DNA from: Acidimicrobiales bacterium
GTDB taxonomy: Bacteria; Actinomycetota; Acidimicrobiia; Acidimicrobiales; Aldehydirespiratoraceae
DNA: 64,000 bases
Assembly (NCBI GenBank): GCA_041394245.1
Contig: JAWKIR010000002.1
Location: 1,860,001-1,924,000, forward strand
Direction: 5' to 3'
The translations under genes were made by a program, and so were the position numbers. This document shows positions 51,271-60,488 of this stretch, in pieces. A model generated the notes under the pieces. The model saw only the letters and a list, made by a program, of their open reading frames with translations, searched no databases and was not told where the DNA came from. How positions within the stretch are numbered: the stretch's first letter is position 1; every line of letters starts with the position of its first letter.

Positions 51271-51888
51271 CTAGTCGCCCCAGAACCGCTGCTCGGCAAA
51301 GGGATCGCCGAGGTTGTGATAGCCGTTCTGCTCCCAGAATCCGGGGCGATCCCGGTCGACGAGCTCGATCGCACGCAGCCACTTCACGGACTTCCAGAAA
51401 TAGAGGTGGGGCACGAGGGTGCGCACCGGGAATCCGTGGTCGACGGTGAGGGGCGCACCATCGTGGGCCCACGTCACGAGGGCGTGGTCGCCGGTGGTGT
51501 GCTCGATGGGCAGGTTTGCGGTGTAGCCGTGTTCACCGTGCATGACGACATGGGTCGCGCTCGGGAAGGCGCCGGCCAGCCGGTACAGATCACGCATGCG
51601 AATGCCGGTCCACGTCGTGTCGAACTTCGACCATTTCGTGACGCAGTGGATGTCGGTGACCACCTCGACCGAGGGCAGTGCGGTGAGGTCGGCGAACGAC
51701 AACACGAGGTCTCGCTCCACGAGGCCGAAGATGCGCAGATCCCAGTCCGACAGGTCGTCGGCATAGATCATCGGTGCGCCGACGTGCAGCACCGGGAAAC
51801 GGTCGGTGTGGTACTGCCCGGGCGGAAGACGGTCCGGATCGATACCGGCCTCCGCCAGCGCCTTGCGGTTGCGATCGAAAAACCCCAT
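51271..51888 (-). CDS. Sulfite-oxidase-like molybdopterin-dependent oxidoreductase
   Basis: 205 residues from ATG 51888; no signal peptide. WDLRIFGLVERDLVLSFADLTALPSVEVVTDIHCVTKWSKFDTTWTGIRMRDLYRLAG (about 47-104) is the Oxidored_molyb domain with the Mo-ligand Cys in HCVTKWS (about 80). VVMHGEHGYTANLPIE, DGAPLTVDHGFPVRTLVPHLYFWKSVKWLRAIELV follow. It is the short form, like YedY/MsrP but without Tat leader and without the C-terminal dimer domain, so it is cytoplasmic. Substrate unknown. Confidence 0.9.
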   Translation of the reverse strand: MGFFDRNRKALAEAGIDPDRLPPGQYHTDRFPVLHVGAPMIYADDLSDWDLRIFGLVERDLVLSFADLTALPSVEVVTDIHCVTKWSKFDTTWTGIRMRDLYRLAGAFPSATHVVMHGEHGYTANLPIEHTTGDHALVTWAHDGAPLTVDHGFPVRTLVPHLYFWKSVKWLRAIELVDRDRPGFWEQNGYHNLGDPFAEQRFWGD

Positions 51889-51932
51889 GGGAACGAGTCT
51901 GCCCGACCACGACCCGCCCCCCACTGCCGCCC

Positions 51933-51938
51933 TAGACT
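51933..51938 (+). promoter_or_regulatory. -10 box for SixA-like gene
   Basis: TAGACT, nine bases before GTG 51948. Confidence 0.35.
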
Positions 51939-51947
51939 CCCGACCCG

Positions 51948-52412
51948 GTGTCCCTCTATCTCGTTCGCCATGCATCGGCCGTCGACCGCAGCCGCTGGAG
52001 TCTCGACGACCTCGAGCGACCCCTCGACCGCCGCGGTGGGATCCAGGCCGAGGCGATCACCGCCCACTTCTCGGCCCACGGCCTCCGCGGCGTCTGGTCC
52101 TCGCAGGCGGTCCGGTGTGTCGACACGGTGCTCGGTACTGCTGCCGCCCACGGTCTCACCGTCGAGATCCGAGCCGAACTCACCGAGGGCGCCTCGCCCA
52201 ACGCCCTGCTCGAACTGCTCAGGGAGGAGGCCGGGGTCAAGGGTGATCTGGTCATGTGCAGCCATGGCGACCTCATCCCCGAGGTGCTCAACCGGCTTCT
52301 CCGCGACGGCATGTCGGTCCTCGGCGCACGCGGGTGCGAGAAGGGCAGCATCTGGGAGCTCGAGACACGCGGCCGCGACATCACGCAGGGCCGCTACACG
52401 CCGACTCCCTGA
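51948..52412 (+). CDS. SixA-like phosphohistidine phosphatase
   Basis: 154 residues. MSLYLVRHASAVDRSRWSLDDLERPLDRRGGIQAEAITAHFSAHGLRGVWSSQAVRCVDTVLGTAA carries the RHA motif (7-9) and the SSQAVRC segment typical of SixA. LVMCSHGDLIPEVLNRLL supplies the second His. Small single-domain histidine phosphatases of this type remove phosphate from phosphohistidine or small molecules. It faces away from the molybdopterin enzyme gene. Confidence 0.9.
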   Translation: MSLYLVRHASAVDRSRWSLDDLERPLDRRGGIQAEAITAHFSAHGLRGVWSSQAVRCVDTVLGTAAAHGLTVEIRAELTEGASPNALLELLREEAGVKGDLVMCSHGDLIPEVLNRLLRDGMSVLGARGCEKGSIWELETRGRDITQGRYTPTP

Positions 52413-52521
52413 CGCTCACCGGTTGTCGAGCATGCCCGCGGGACCGGGTCCGGTCGCGGGGTCGGACGGTGCCGTCTCCCCCCGACTTTCCATGACACGC
52501 ACGGACGAGGAGACTCCGTGG

Positions 52522-53496
52522 ATGACGATCGCCGCGCACCACCCGACCGCCGAGGCCGAGGAGCGACTCGGCGCCGGTTTCTCGGCCCGGACACTCGAGC
52601 CCGGCCGCCCGGCGAGTACCGATCCGGAGTTCTTCGCCGACGACCCGGCCGTCGTCGGTGAACGATCCGGCGCGGTCGTCGTGACGCCGACCAGCGGGGG
52701 TGATCGGAGCTGGGACGACATCGTCCGCGAGCGCCCCGAGTTGGCCGCGTGGGCGGCGGAGCGCTGGCTGGCGAACCGCCCGCCGCTCCCCGACGTGCCC
52801 CGCGGCTATCCCACGGCCCGAGACGGCTACCACCGCCTCGCCTACGGGGTGGTCGCCGAAGCGCGCCGACTTACCAACACGAAGTTCGGCCTCCGTTTCA
52901 CCCGGGGCGGGTTCGGGACGCCCTTCTTCGGCGACGACGAACAGGTGCGGATCGAGCACGGTCGGCTGGTTCACCAGCGACGCGACTCTGCGGACAGCAT
53001 CGCGATCACCACACTGCGCGCCGCCGCCGACTTCCTCGGCATCGAACCGGGGACCGATGCCGCCGAGCACGACTCCCCTTCGCTCGGCGATCTCGACGCC
53101 GATCTCGGAGCGACGCCCGCGACCGGTGCATTCCTGGCCGCGTGGTTCGGCTTCGCCTGGTCCGCGCTCGAGGAACTGCGCCTCACCGACGGTGCCGTCG
53201 ACGTCGACCGCACTCAACTGTGGCCCGGGCACTTCGACCCGGCGATTGCGATGGGCCGGGCCGAGACAGGCGGGCGAGCCACCTACGGCGCATCGCCCGG
53301 CGACGCCGACCACGACGAGCCGTATCTCTACGTGGGTGCGTGGGGCGACGTCGACCGCACCGACCCCTATTGGAACGAGACCGCCTTCAACGGGGCGTCG
53401 ATGTCGTACGCGGAACTGCGCGCCGCGGACGACCAACTCGCGACGGCCATCGAGTTCTTCCGCGGCGGCCACCGGCGACTCGCGCCCGCCGACTGA
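52522..53496 (+). CDS. Uncharacterised protein
   Basis: 324 residues from ATG 52522, which has a GAGGAG box nine bases upstream; ATG 52492 is an alternative. No family recognised. The middle (YHRLAYGVVAEARRLTNTKFGLRFTRGGFGTPFFGDDEQVRIEHGRLV) and C-terminus (LWPGHFDPAIAMGRAETG, DEPYLYVGAWGDVDRTDPYWNETAFNGASMSYAEL) have a conserved-protein look, with many aromatic and acidic residues, suggesting an enzyme. It is soluble. It is convergent with the ccm-linked gene, ten bases away. Confidence 0.75.
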   Translation: MTIAAHHPTAEAEERLGAGFSARTLEPGRPASTDPEFFADDPAVVGERSGAVVVTPTSGGDRSWDDIVRERPELAAWAAERWLANRPPLPDVPRGYPTARDGYHRLAYGVVAEARRLTNTKFGLRFTRGGFGTPFFGDDEQVRIEHGRLVHQRRDSADSIAITTLRAAADFLGIEPGTDAAEHDSPSLGDLDADLGATPATGAFLAAWFGFAWSALEELRLTDGAVDVDRTQLWPGHFDPAIAMGRAETGGRATYGASPGDADHDEPYLYVGAWGDVDRTDPYWNETAFNGASMSYAELRAADDQLATAIEFFRGGHRRLAPAD

Positions 53497-53506
53497 TCAG
53501 CCCTGA

Positions 53507-55684
53507 TCAGCCCCCGATGGGGATGATCTCTCCCTCTTCTTCCTTGTCGGGGAGCACGCTCACCGAAGAGAAGCACATCTCGTCGACGGTGCCCTCGTTC
53601 CAGGTGATGTAACGGGGCTCGTCGGTGTGGACCCGGGTGCGGTCCCACCAACACTCGAACCGGATGGTGTCGGAACGGTCGATGCGGATGTCCTCGACGA
53701 GGTCGTAGTTGAGCTGCCACTCGAAGTCCCAGTTCGGGATGTCGAGCAACACCTGCTCCTCGGGCGTGTCGGGGTTGAGCGTCATCTTGTAGGAGTGACC
53801 GAACTCGTGCATGTGGCCGAGCACGGTGTAGATCGTGCCGGCGTTGCGGGCCCGCATGTCGCAGGAGCTGTGGCCGATCGTGCCGTCGAGGTCGTCGTAG
53901 TCGTCGACGGTGCCGCCGCATCCCCGGATCAACCCATCCGGGATGAAGGTGGCGAACAGGTCGTACTTCTCGCCGATCTCCCTCAGCACTTCTTCTCGAT
54001 TGCAGAAGTTGCGGTACCCCTCGATCGTGGCCTCGCGCTCGTCGGCGATCGCCTGCTCCTCGGGCGTACACGGGATCTCGGCCGGGGTCAGGTAGGTCGA
54101 CCCGGCGATGGCGGTGATGCCCTCCTGCTGGGTCGCCGGAATCTCGTCGAGGATGATCTGCGAGCCATCGGCCGGCGCCTCGTGGTCGAAGTGGTAGTGG
54201 GTCTGGTTGATGATCATGTAGCCCGGCGGGATGAAGAGGCCGTAGCCGTCGGGATACACCGTCGGGCTCTGGCCCGGGGCCCAGCCGCCCATGTTGCGCA
54301 CGCCGTCGCTGCGGAGGTTCGACGTACCGAAACAGGTCCAGCCGGGTCGGCCGTCGGCGCCGGACCGCTCGTTGATCTCGTCGAGGGCCGAGTCGGGAGC
54401 GAGATAGATGATCGAGTGGTGGACGACCCTCGTCTGGTCGGGACGGAACTCATAGCCCCGGATCCAGGTGCCATCGCCCTCCGGGTCGGCGACCTCGTGG
54501 ACCTGGCAGCGGTAGTCGTCCTTGAGCACCGGCTCGCCGGTCTCGTCGAGCAGACCCGCGTACTTCCCGTCGCGGGGATCGATGACCTGGTCCTCCTCGA
54601 TCGGAATGATCGCCTGTCCGCGGGCGACCAACGGCGTGTCGGGGGCGATGTCGAGGCCACCGCCGTCGGCAGCCCACTCGCCCAGCGTCGCGATCTCGTC
54701 GTCGGTGAGTTCCCACGAGTGTTCGAACTCCGGGCTGTCACCTCCCGGCAGCCAGGGCGGCATGAAGCGGATCTCGGTGACGAGAGCGATGTCGTCGGCG
54801 ATCTCTGCGGCCTGTCCGGCGGTGTCGAACGCGAGCGTGTCCCAGCCGGGGCCGCCCGCCGTATGACACGAGACGCAGTTCTGCTCGAGGATCGGCTGGA
54901 CCTCGGCCGCGAACGCCCCGCCACCGACGGCGAACTCGGGGACGTCGGTCTCGAGGTCGGCATCGGCCTCGCTGCCGAGCTGGACCCGATCAGCGACGAG
55001 GTCGAAGGTCAGCGTGACTTCGTCGTCGGTGTGGGCGAGACGGGCGACGTTGATCGGCCCGACGCCGTAGGTCGAGCTGAGGATCACGGCCGACACCTCG
55101 GCCGTCAGCTGGTCGCGACCGACGGTCACCGTGCCGGCGAACGTCTCCTCGCTGGTGGTCTCCTTCACCGTGAGATTGCCGGTGAGCGAGATGTCGTAGG
55201 TGCCGCCCTCGGTGAACTCGACATCGAGACCGTCGATCGAGACGGTCTCGAACCGGGCGAAGGGCCAGTGGGTGGACTCGAGGAAGTCGTGACGCAAGCG
55301 CTTGTCGCGAAGGTTGGAGTCGGAGTCGAACATCTCGACGTTGACCACGACCTCGCCGATGCGACTCTGGGTCGGGTCCTCGACATTGATGACGATGTCG
55401 CCGGCCACGACGGTGGTGACGCCAACGGCCAGGCTCTCGTTGCCGGCGAGGCGCTCCGCCACCGCGTAGCTGACCTCCGAACCATTGTTGGGGGCGACGC
55501 GATAGAGACGCTCCGTGGCGTCGTCGATGTCGTCGATGGTCTCGGCCGAGACACCCTGGGTCTCGGCTTCGTCACTGCTGAAGATCCAGTCCCACTGGTC
55601 CTTCGTCACGATCGCCGCCGTTCCCAGGAGGATCACGACGAGGATGGACAGGCGACCGAGGTCGAGCTTTCGGAGGCGGGCCAT
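53507..55684 (-). CDS. YceI - cytochrome c - copper monooxygenase-like fusion protein
   Basis: 725 residues, ATG 55684. One N-terminal membrane helix (LSILVVILLGTAAIV). Domain 1 (about 45-235) is YceI-like (VAPNNGSEVSYAVAERL, DFLESTHWPFARFETVSI, LTGNLTVKETTSEETFAGTVTV). Domain 2 (about 255-350) has a c-type heme site NCVSCH (about 269-274) and later MPPWLPGG. Domain 3 (about 385-725) resembles the PHM/DBH-type copper monooxygenases: VVHHSIIY, NQTHYHF, LGHMHEFGHSYKM. It probably acts outside the membrane in electron transfer. It is the last gene of the ccm region. Confidence 0.85.
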   Translation of the reverse strand: MARLRKLDLGRLSILVVILLGTAAIVTKDQWDWIFSSDEAETQGVSAETIDDIDDATERLYRVAPNNGSEVSYAVAERLAGNESLAVGVTTVVAGDIVINVEDPTQSRIGEVVVNVEMFDSDSNLRDKRLRHDFLESTHWPFARFETVSIDGLDVEFTEGGTYDISLTGNLTVKETTSEETFAGTVTVGRDQLTAEVSAVILSSTYGVGPINVARLAHTDDEVTLTFDLVADRVQLGSEADADLETDVPEFAVGGGAFAAEVQPILEQNCVSCHTAGGPGWDTLAFDTAGQAAEIADDIALVTEIRFMPPWLPGGDSPEFEHSWELTDDEIATLGEWAADGGGLDIAPDTPLVARGQAIIPIEEDQVIDPRDGKYAGLLDETGEPVLKDDYRCQVHEVADPEGDGTWIRGYEFRPDQTRVVHHSIIYLAPDSALDEINERSGADGRPGWTCFGTSNLRSDGVRNMGGWAPGQSPTVYPDGYGLFIPPGYMIINQTHYHFDHEAPADGSQIILDEIPATQQEGITAIAGSTYLTPAEIPCTPEEQAIADEREATIEGYRNFCNREEVLREIGEKYDLFATFIPDGLIRGCGGTVDDYDDLDGTIGHSSCDMRARNAGTIYTVLGHMHEFGHSYKMTLNPDTPEEQVLLDIPNWDFEWQLNYDLVEDIRIDRSDTIRFECWWDRTRVHTDEPRYITWNEGTVDEMCFSSVSVLPDKEEEGEIIPIGG

Positions 55685-55774
55685 CGGGCCAGTATTGCCA
55701 ACGAAGTGGCACTTGGCACATCTTGCCCACGATTTTCGTCGGACACCGGGGTCAGCGACGGTCACCCACGGCGG

Positions 55775-56902
55775 TCAGCCGAGGGCCTCGCGGAGTCCGA
55801 ACTGGAAGATGAAGTTCTCGAGATCCTCACGCTCGGCGTCGAGGTCGTCGTAGGCCGCGAGGTCGAGCCGCGACTGGTCGAGCTGATCGACGTAGAAGCC
55901 GACGAACGCCCGAAAGACCAGGGCCTGCGGGTCGTCGGGCGCGAGTTCGAGGGCCCTCGTCAAGTCGTCGTAGCCGCGCTCCATGATGCCCAGCGCCTCG
56001 GTGCCGACCTCGATCGCGACCAATGCCTGGAAGAACCCGGAGTAGGACAACACCTCCACGTCGTCGGGCCGCTGGGCCAGGATCTCCTCGTAGAGGAGGA
56101 TGCCGCGATCGGGTTCGGTCGAGAGCACCGACTCGGCGGCGAGGTTGACGTCGGTCATCGTGAGACCCGACGTCTCGAACGAATCGGGCTCGCCGGTGAA
56201 GAGGAGAGCCTCGACGATCCGGATGCGCAGCCCCTGGCCCCGCACGAGCTGCTCGATGAACGGCGGGGCGTCGAGCGCGTCGAGCGCGGCGAGATGGCCG
56301 GCCGCCGTCACCGGGTCGCCGAGATCCATGGCGATCGCCGCCGCGAAGACCAGCGCGTCGGGATACTCGGGATCGGCGCGGACGGCGTCCTCCACGAAGG
56401 GCTGGGCGCCCTCGGGGTCGCCGTCGAGGCGGGTGAGCCAGCCCCGATAGGCCAGCGCCTCGGCATCGGAGGGCTCGTCGACGAGCACCTCGTCGTAGAT
56501 CTCCAGGGCCCGGTCGGGATCGGTCCCGAGCAACTGACTGGCCTCGAACTTTCGCTGACGGACGGTCTCGCGGATGTCGCCGGTGAGGCCGCCGTCGCCG
56601 CGGCTGCCCGAGAAGTCGGCGATCAACACCCCGGCGAGGCCGGCGACGGCCACCACCAGCACCGTCCAGGCGACCATCCGACGCCACGAACGGGCGACGA
56701 CCGGCTCGGCTGCGGCAGGGGTGTCGCCGGGTACACCCTCGACCGCCCGGATGAGTCGCGCCGCGCGGGTCGTGTAGTCGGACTTCAGCGCCCGATAGTC
56801 GGCCTCGTCGAGATCGCCCGCCTCGTACTCCGCCTCGAGATCGTCGATCGACGCGAGGACGAAGTCGAGTTCCTCGCGCGCCGACCCGGCGGGCTCAGTC
56901 AT
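55775..56902 (-). CDS. CcmI/CycH-like TPR protein
   Basis: 375 residues from ATG 56902, overlapping ccmH by eight bases. The N-terminal ELDFVLASIDDLEAEYEAGDLDEADYRALKSDYTTRAARLIRAVEG is the CcmI-like cytoplasmic segment ('LEEEHAAGKLSEEEYR' type). Then one membrane helix (MVAWTVLVVAVAGLAGVLIADF, about 77-98), then about 270 extracytoplasmic residues with TPR repeats (AEALAYRGWLTRLDGDPEGAQPFVEDAVRADPEYPDAL). CcmI chaperones apocytochrome c to the heme ligation complex. Confidence 0.85.
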   Translation of the reverse strand: MTEPAGSAREELDFVLASIDDLEAEYEAGDLDEADYRALKSDYTTRAARLIRAVEGVPGDTPAAAEPVVARSWRRMVAWTVLVVAVAGLAGVLIADFSGSRGDGGLTGDIRETVRQRKFEASQLLGTDPDRALEIYDEVLVDEPSDAEALAYRGWLTRLDGDPEGAQPFVEDAVRADPEYPDALVFAAAIAMDLGDPVTAAGHLAALDALDAPPFIEQLVRGQGLRIRIVEALLFTGEPDSFETSGLTMTDVNLAAESVLSTEPDRGILLYEEILAQRPDDVEVLSYSGFFQALVAIEVGTEALGIMERGYDDLTRALELAPDDPQALVFRAFVGFYVDQLDQSRLDLAAYDDLDAEREDLENFIFQFGLREALG

Positions 56903-57359
56903 CGGACGTGACCGCTCGGGCTGCGTCGACCAGCGCACGATCCTCGGCTGACGCCTCGAGCACGGCTTCCTGCTTCCATCGCCGGAACACGACCACGAGA
57001 CCGGAGAGTGCGACCGCCCCGAACACGATCGGGAGGATCCACACCAGACTCGTGACGCCGTCACCCGAGGGCGTGTAGTCGACGTCCTCACCGAACAGGC
57101 CCCGCAGTTCGGCGCGGATGTAGTCGTCGCTGCGGCCCTCGTCGATCCATTTGGCGATGGAGATCCGGATGTTCCTCGCGACCGGCGCGTTCGACTCGGC
57201 CACCGACTGCCCGTTGCACACCGGGCAACCGATCGTCTTCGAGATCGCGTAGGCGCGATCGGCATCGGTGCGCGGTGCCCCTTCGTCGATCGATGCGTAG
57301 AGGAACGCCGAGAGCGCCACGATGGCGACGCCGAGCCAGAGCATCAGCCGGCGGGTCAT
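56895..57359 (-). CDS. ccmH: Cytochrome c maturation protein CcmH
   Basis: 154 residues. Signal-anchor (LMLWLGVAIVALSAFLYA), then ISKTIGCPVCNGQSVAESNAPVARNIRISIAKWIDEGRSDDYIRAELRGLFGEDVDYTP, holding the redox motif CPVC (Cys about 45 and 48; typically LRCxxC). A C-terminal helix (VWILPIVFGAVALSGLVVVF) follows. It reduces apocytochrome c before heme attachment. ATGA overlap with ccmG upstream. Confidence 0.93.
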   Translation of the reverse strand: MTRRLMLWLGVAIVALSAFLYASIDEGAPRTDADRAYAISKTIGCPVCNGQSVAESNAPVARNIRISIAKWIDEGRSDDYIRAELRGLFGEDVDYTPSGDGVTSLVWILPIVFGAVALSGLVVVFRRWKQEAVLEASAEDRALVDAARAVTSDD

Positions 57360-57922
57360 GTGTTCGCCTCCTGCCAGGCCTGGATCACGGCTTCGAGGTC
57401 GACCTTGCGGATCCCGCCGAGCAGCTTCGTGATCACTTCGCCGTCGGGGGCGATCAACACCGATTCGGGCACGAGCGGTACGCCGTAGGCCACCGCGATC
57501 GGCCCGGTGTCGGCCGCGAGCACGGGCCAGTCGCCCCCGAACTCCTCGAAGAAGTCCCGGATGTTCGACGGCTCGTCGTCGAAGGCGACCGACACGAGCG
57601 TGGCGAACCCCGACGGGCCGTAGGCCTCGTCGAAGGCGACGAGCTCGGGGTGCTCCTGGCGACAGGGAATGCAGGTGGTCTGGAAGAAGTTCACGATCAC
57701 GAAGCTGCCGCGATGGTCGTCGAGATCGAACTGGTCACCGTCGATCGTGGTCCCGACGATCGGTGGCGCGACGTCGCCTTCGAGGTTGAAGCTGTCGAAG
57801 CCGGTGTCGCCGCGGTCGCCGGTGGCGAGCACGCCGATGAAGACGAGCATCACGACCGCGACGGGGGCCACGATCCACACGGCCTTCAGCGAAGACGAGC
57901 GCGGCTCCGGCGAATCGGTCAC
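57356..57922 (-). CDS. ccmG: Thioredoxin-like CcmG/TlpA protein
   Basis: 188 residues from GTG 57922, overlapping the ccmF stop (GTGA). Membrane anchor VWIVAPVAVVMLVFIGVLA, then APPIVGTTIDGDQFDLDDHRGSFVIVNFFQTTCIPCRQEHPELVAF (redox CIPC, Cys about 93 and 96), and GVPLVPESVLIAPDGEVITKLLGGI with the cis-Pro. It supplies reductant to CcmH and apocytochrome c outside the membrane. Confidence 0.93.
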   Translation of the reverse strand: MTDSPEPRSSSLKAVWIVAPVAVVMLVFIGVLATGDRGDTGFDSFNLEGDVAPPIVGTTIDGDQFDLDDHRGSFVIVNFFQTTCIPCRQEHPELVAFDEAYGPSGFATLVSVAFDDEPSNIRDFFEEFGGDWPVLAADTGPIAVAYGVPLVPESVLIAPDGEVITKLLGGIRKVDLEAVIQAWQEANT

Positions 57923-59946
57923 ACCAACTCCTCGACCGGCGACTCGGTGTCGGGCGACTCGGGCTCGGACGACCCGGAAGCGAGCACGCCAGACCCGGGG
58001 AGTGGCGCGCTGACCGGCATGATCGGGTTGCGACGCTTGCCGGGAACCACTGCGAGCAGGGTTCCCACCGCCATGATCAGACCGCCGATCCACAGCCACA
58101 CGACCAGTGGCTGGATGGTGACGCGGATCACGACCTGGCCGGTGGACACGCCGGCATCGTCGACCGGGAAGCTGTCGACCGACAGGGCCACGTCGTCGAA
58201 CACGGTGGACCGCACCGATGCGATGCCGACCCGCTGGCCGGCGAAGGGGTACGCGGCGATGCCCGGCTCGTAGACCTGGCCGCCGTCGATGCGGATCGCC
58301 ACCCGCTGCTCGGACCGGTTCGGATACTCGCGGAAGTCGATCCCCTCGAAGGTCAGGTCGTGGCCCGCGAAGGTCGCGGTCTGACCGGGTTCGAGCAGGA
58401 AGGTGTCCTGACGCACGTAGGCGTTGCTCGCCGCGAACGCCACGGCGATCATGACCACGCCGAGATGCACGATCATCCCGCCGTTGGTGCGCCCGACGAA
58501 GCCGCGCCAACCCTGACGCCGTGTCGCGAGCACGACCTGTCGCAGCGCCGCGCCCCCGGCGAAGCCACCGAGCCCGAAGGCGAGCGTCGGGGCCCAGCCT
58601 CGGGCCCCGATCACGACCGACAGCACCATCGCTCCTGCGCCGATCCAGGCGGGCCAGATCAACCGCTCGGCCAGAACGCCCGACGATGCCTTGCGCCACG
58701 GCAGGACGGGGGCGACGGCCATCAGGAACAGGAGCGTGAACCCGATCGGCATGGTCATGCGATCGAAGTAGGGGTTCCCCACCGAGATCCGATCGTCGTT
58801 GATCGTCTCGACGATCAGCGGGAAGACGGTGCCGAGCAGCACCACGAAGGCGAACGCCGCGAAGAGCACGTTGTTGGCCAGGAACGCGCCCTCACGCGAG
58901 ATCGGCGAGTCGATGCGGCCGGGTGACCGGAGTTGGTCGCCGCGCCACGCGATGAGCCCGAGCGACACCACCACGATCAGTCCGAAGAAGCCGAGCAGCG
59001 CCGGCCCGACCGACGACTCGGAGAACGCATGGACCGACTCGATCACACCGGAACGGGTGATGAAGGTGCCGAGGATGGTCAGGGCGAACGTGGAGACCAC
59101 CAGCGACAGGTTCCACACCCGCAACATGCCGCGCCGCTCCTGCACCATGACCGAGTGGATGAACGCGGTACCGGTCAGCCACGGGAGCAGCGACGCGTTC
59201 TCGACGGGGTCCCATGCCCAGTAGCCACCCCAGCCGAGGGTCTCGTAGCTCCACCACGCGCCGAGCACGATCCCGAGGGTGAGGAATCCCCAGGCGATGA
59301 CGGTCCACCGCCGGGTCGCGAGCAGCCAGCCCTCACCCACCCGGCCCGTGACCAGCGCGCCGATGGCGAACGCGAACGGGACGGTGAAGCCGACATAACC
59401 GAGGTAGAGGATCGGCGGATGGAACGCCATGAGGATGTGGCTCTGGAGCAGCGGATTCGGCCCGGGGCCGTCGTAACCGACCGGCGGGTCGAACGATCGG
59501 AAGGGGTTCGACGGCCCCACCATCAACAGGAAGAAGAAGGCACACACCACGAAGAGCGTGAGCATCACCCAGGCCATCATCGGGTCGTCGCGCTTCTCGC
59601 GGAACTTCACGACGACGGCGGTGACATAGCCGGTGAGGATGAAGGTCCACAGCAGGATCGATCCCTCGAGGGCCGACCAGAGTGTGGCGACGTTGAACAC
59701 CGGCGGGGTCTGGTTCGAACCGTGTTCGGCGACGAACTGGATCGTGAAGTCGCGGGTGATCAGGGCCCGCTCCATCCAGATGATGGACAGCGCCGCCATG
59801 GCCAGCATCACGCCCACCAGCCAACGGGTGTCGCGCCACCAGGTCGGGCGATGACCGAGCAGGCCGAGCACCACCACACTGATCCCGGTGAGCGAGGCCG
59901 CGGCGCCGAGCGCGATGATCACCGCACCGACGGCGGCGCTGCTCAT
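57919..59946 (-). CDS. ccmF: Cytochrome c heme lyase subunit CcmF
   Basis: 675 residues, about 15 membrane helices, typical CcmF length. Signature: FNVATLWSALEGSILLWTFIL, PFRSFDPPVGYDGPGPNPLLQSHILMAFHPPILYLGYVGFTVPFAFAIGAL, and the WWD domain WWSYETLGWGGYWAWDPVENASLLPWL (about 225-250). His residues in this fold and near LQSHILMAFHPP ligate heme. With CcmH/G it attaches heme to apocytochrome c. The C-terminal extracytoplasmic domain is present. Operon coupled at both ends by four-base overlaps. Confidence 0.95.
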   Translation of the reverse strand: MSSAAVGAVIIALGAAASLTGISVVVLGLLGHRPTWWRDTRWLVGVMLAMAALSIIWMERALITRDFTIQFVAEHGSNQTPPVFNVATLWSALEGSILLWTFILTGYVTAVVVKFREKRDDPMMAWVMLTLFVVCAFFFLLMVGPSNPFRSFDPPVGYDGPGPNPLLQSHILMAFHPPILYLGYVGFTVPFAFAIGALVTGRVGEGWLLATRRWTVIAWGFLTLGIVLGAWWSYETLGWGGYWAWDPVENASLLPWLTGTAFIHSVMVQERRGMLRVWNLSLVVSTFALTILGTFITRSGVIESVHAFSESSVGPALLGFFGLIVVVSLGLIAWRGDQLRSPGRIDSPISREGAFLANNVLFAAFAFVVLLGTVFPLIVETINDDRISVGNPYFDRMTMPIGFTLLFLMAVAPVLPWRKASSGVLAERLIWPAWIGAGAMVLSVVIGARGWAPTLAFGLGGFAGGAALRQVVLATRRQGWRGFVGRTNGGMIVHLGVVMIAVAFAASNAYVRQDTFLLEPGQTATFAGHDLTFEGIDFREYPNRSEQRVAIRIDGGQVYEPGIAAYPFAGQRVGIASVRSTVFDDVALSVDSFPVDDAGVSTGQVVIRVTIQPLVVWLWIGGLIMAVGTLLAVVPGKRRNPIMPVSAPLPGSGVLASGSSEPESPDTESPVEELV

Positions 59947-60488
59947 GGGGCGCAGCCCTCGACCGCTGGTTCGACCTGGGCGTTGCTCTCGGCGAGCCGC
60001 TCGTCGTAGTTCTCGTCGTTGATGTAGTCGTTGTCGTGCTTCACCCGCATCCGGTCGGATGCGTAGTACCAGCCATCGTCGGCGAGCGGGTGGAATCCGA
60101 CCACGTCGGGCGAACCCTCGACCCAGTTGCCGTCGAGCACGACCGCGGTCCCACCTTCGAAGAGCTCGGCCGGTTCGCCGCGGTGGACCACATCGACGAG
60201 CACGCCTTCGAAGGCGACGGAGAACGCCGTCACCACCTCTTCACCCTGGCTTCCCGAGACGATCGAGCAACCGACCGGGGTTCCCTGGAGGGTGAAGCGG
60301 TCGTCGCCGAGCTCGGCCCGTTCCGCAACGGCCTCGTCGGCGTTGTAGAAGAACAGCGCGCCGGTCAGGAGGTTCCAGACCAGCACGACGACCGCGATGA
60401 CGACGGCGAGGCCGATCAGCGCGGGAACCCAGCGCCGTTGGCGTCGCCGGCCGGCCCGGGGCTCCTGGGGGGCGAGCGTGTCGGTCAT
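59943..60488 (-). CDS. ccmE: Heme chaperone CcmE
   Basis: 181 residues from ATG 60488 (overlap with ccmD). One N-terminal helix (VPALIGLAVVIAVVVLVWNLLTGALFFYNADEA) then an OB-fold domain (RFTLQGTPVGCSIV, VVHRGEPAELFEGGTAVVLDGNW). The heme-binding His is in MRVKHDNDYIND (HxxxY form, His about 155). Two extra Cys residues (about 74 and near the C-terminus) are unusual. It carries heme from CcmABCD to CcmF. Confidence 0.9.
   Translation of the reverse strand: MTDTLAPQEPRAGRRRQRRWVPALIGLAVVIAVVVLVWNLLTGALFFYNADEAVAERAELGDDRFTLQGTPVGCSIVSGSQGEEVVTAFSVAFEGVLVDVVHRGEPAELFEGGTAVVLDGNWVEGSPDVVGFHPLADDGWYYASDRMRVKHDNDYINDENYDERLAESNAQVEPAVEGCAP

Noticed and set aside
55684..55765. N-terminal extension of the YceI fusion containing CAKCH, as an extra heme site
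   Set aside because: It lies upstream of the membrane anchor in the same frame, without a ribosome-binding site, and would be cytoplasmic; the match is likely chance.
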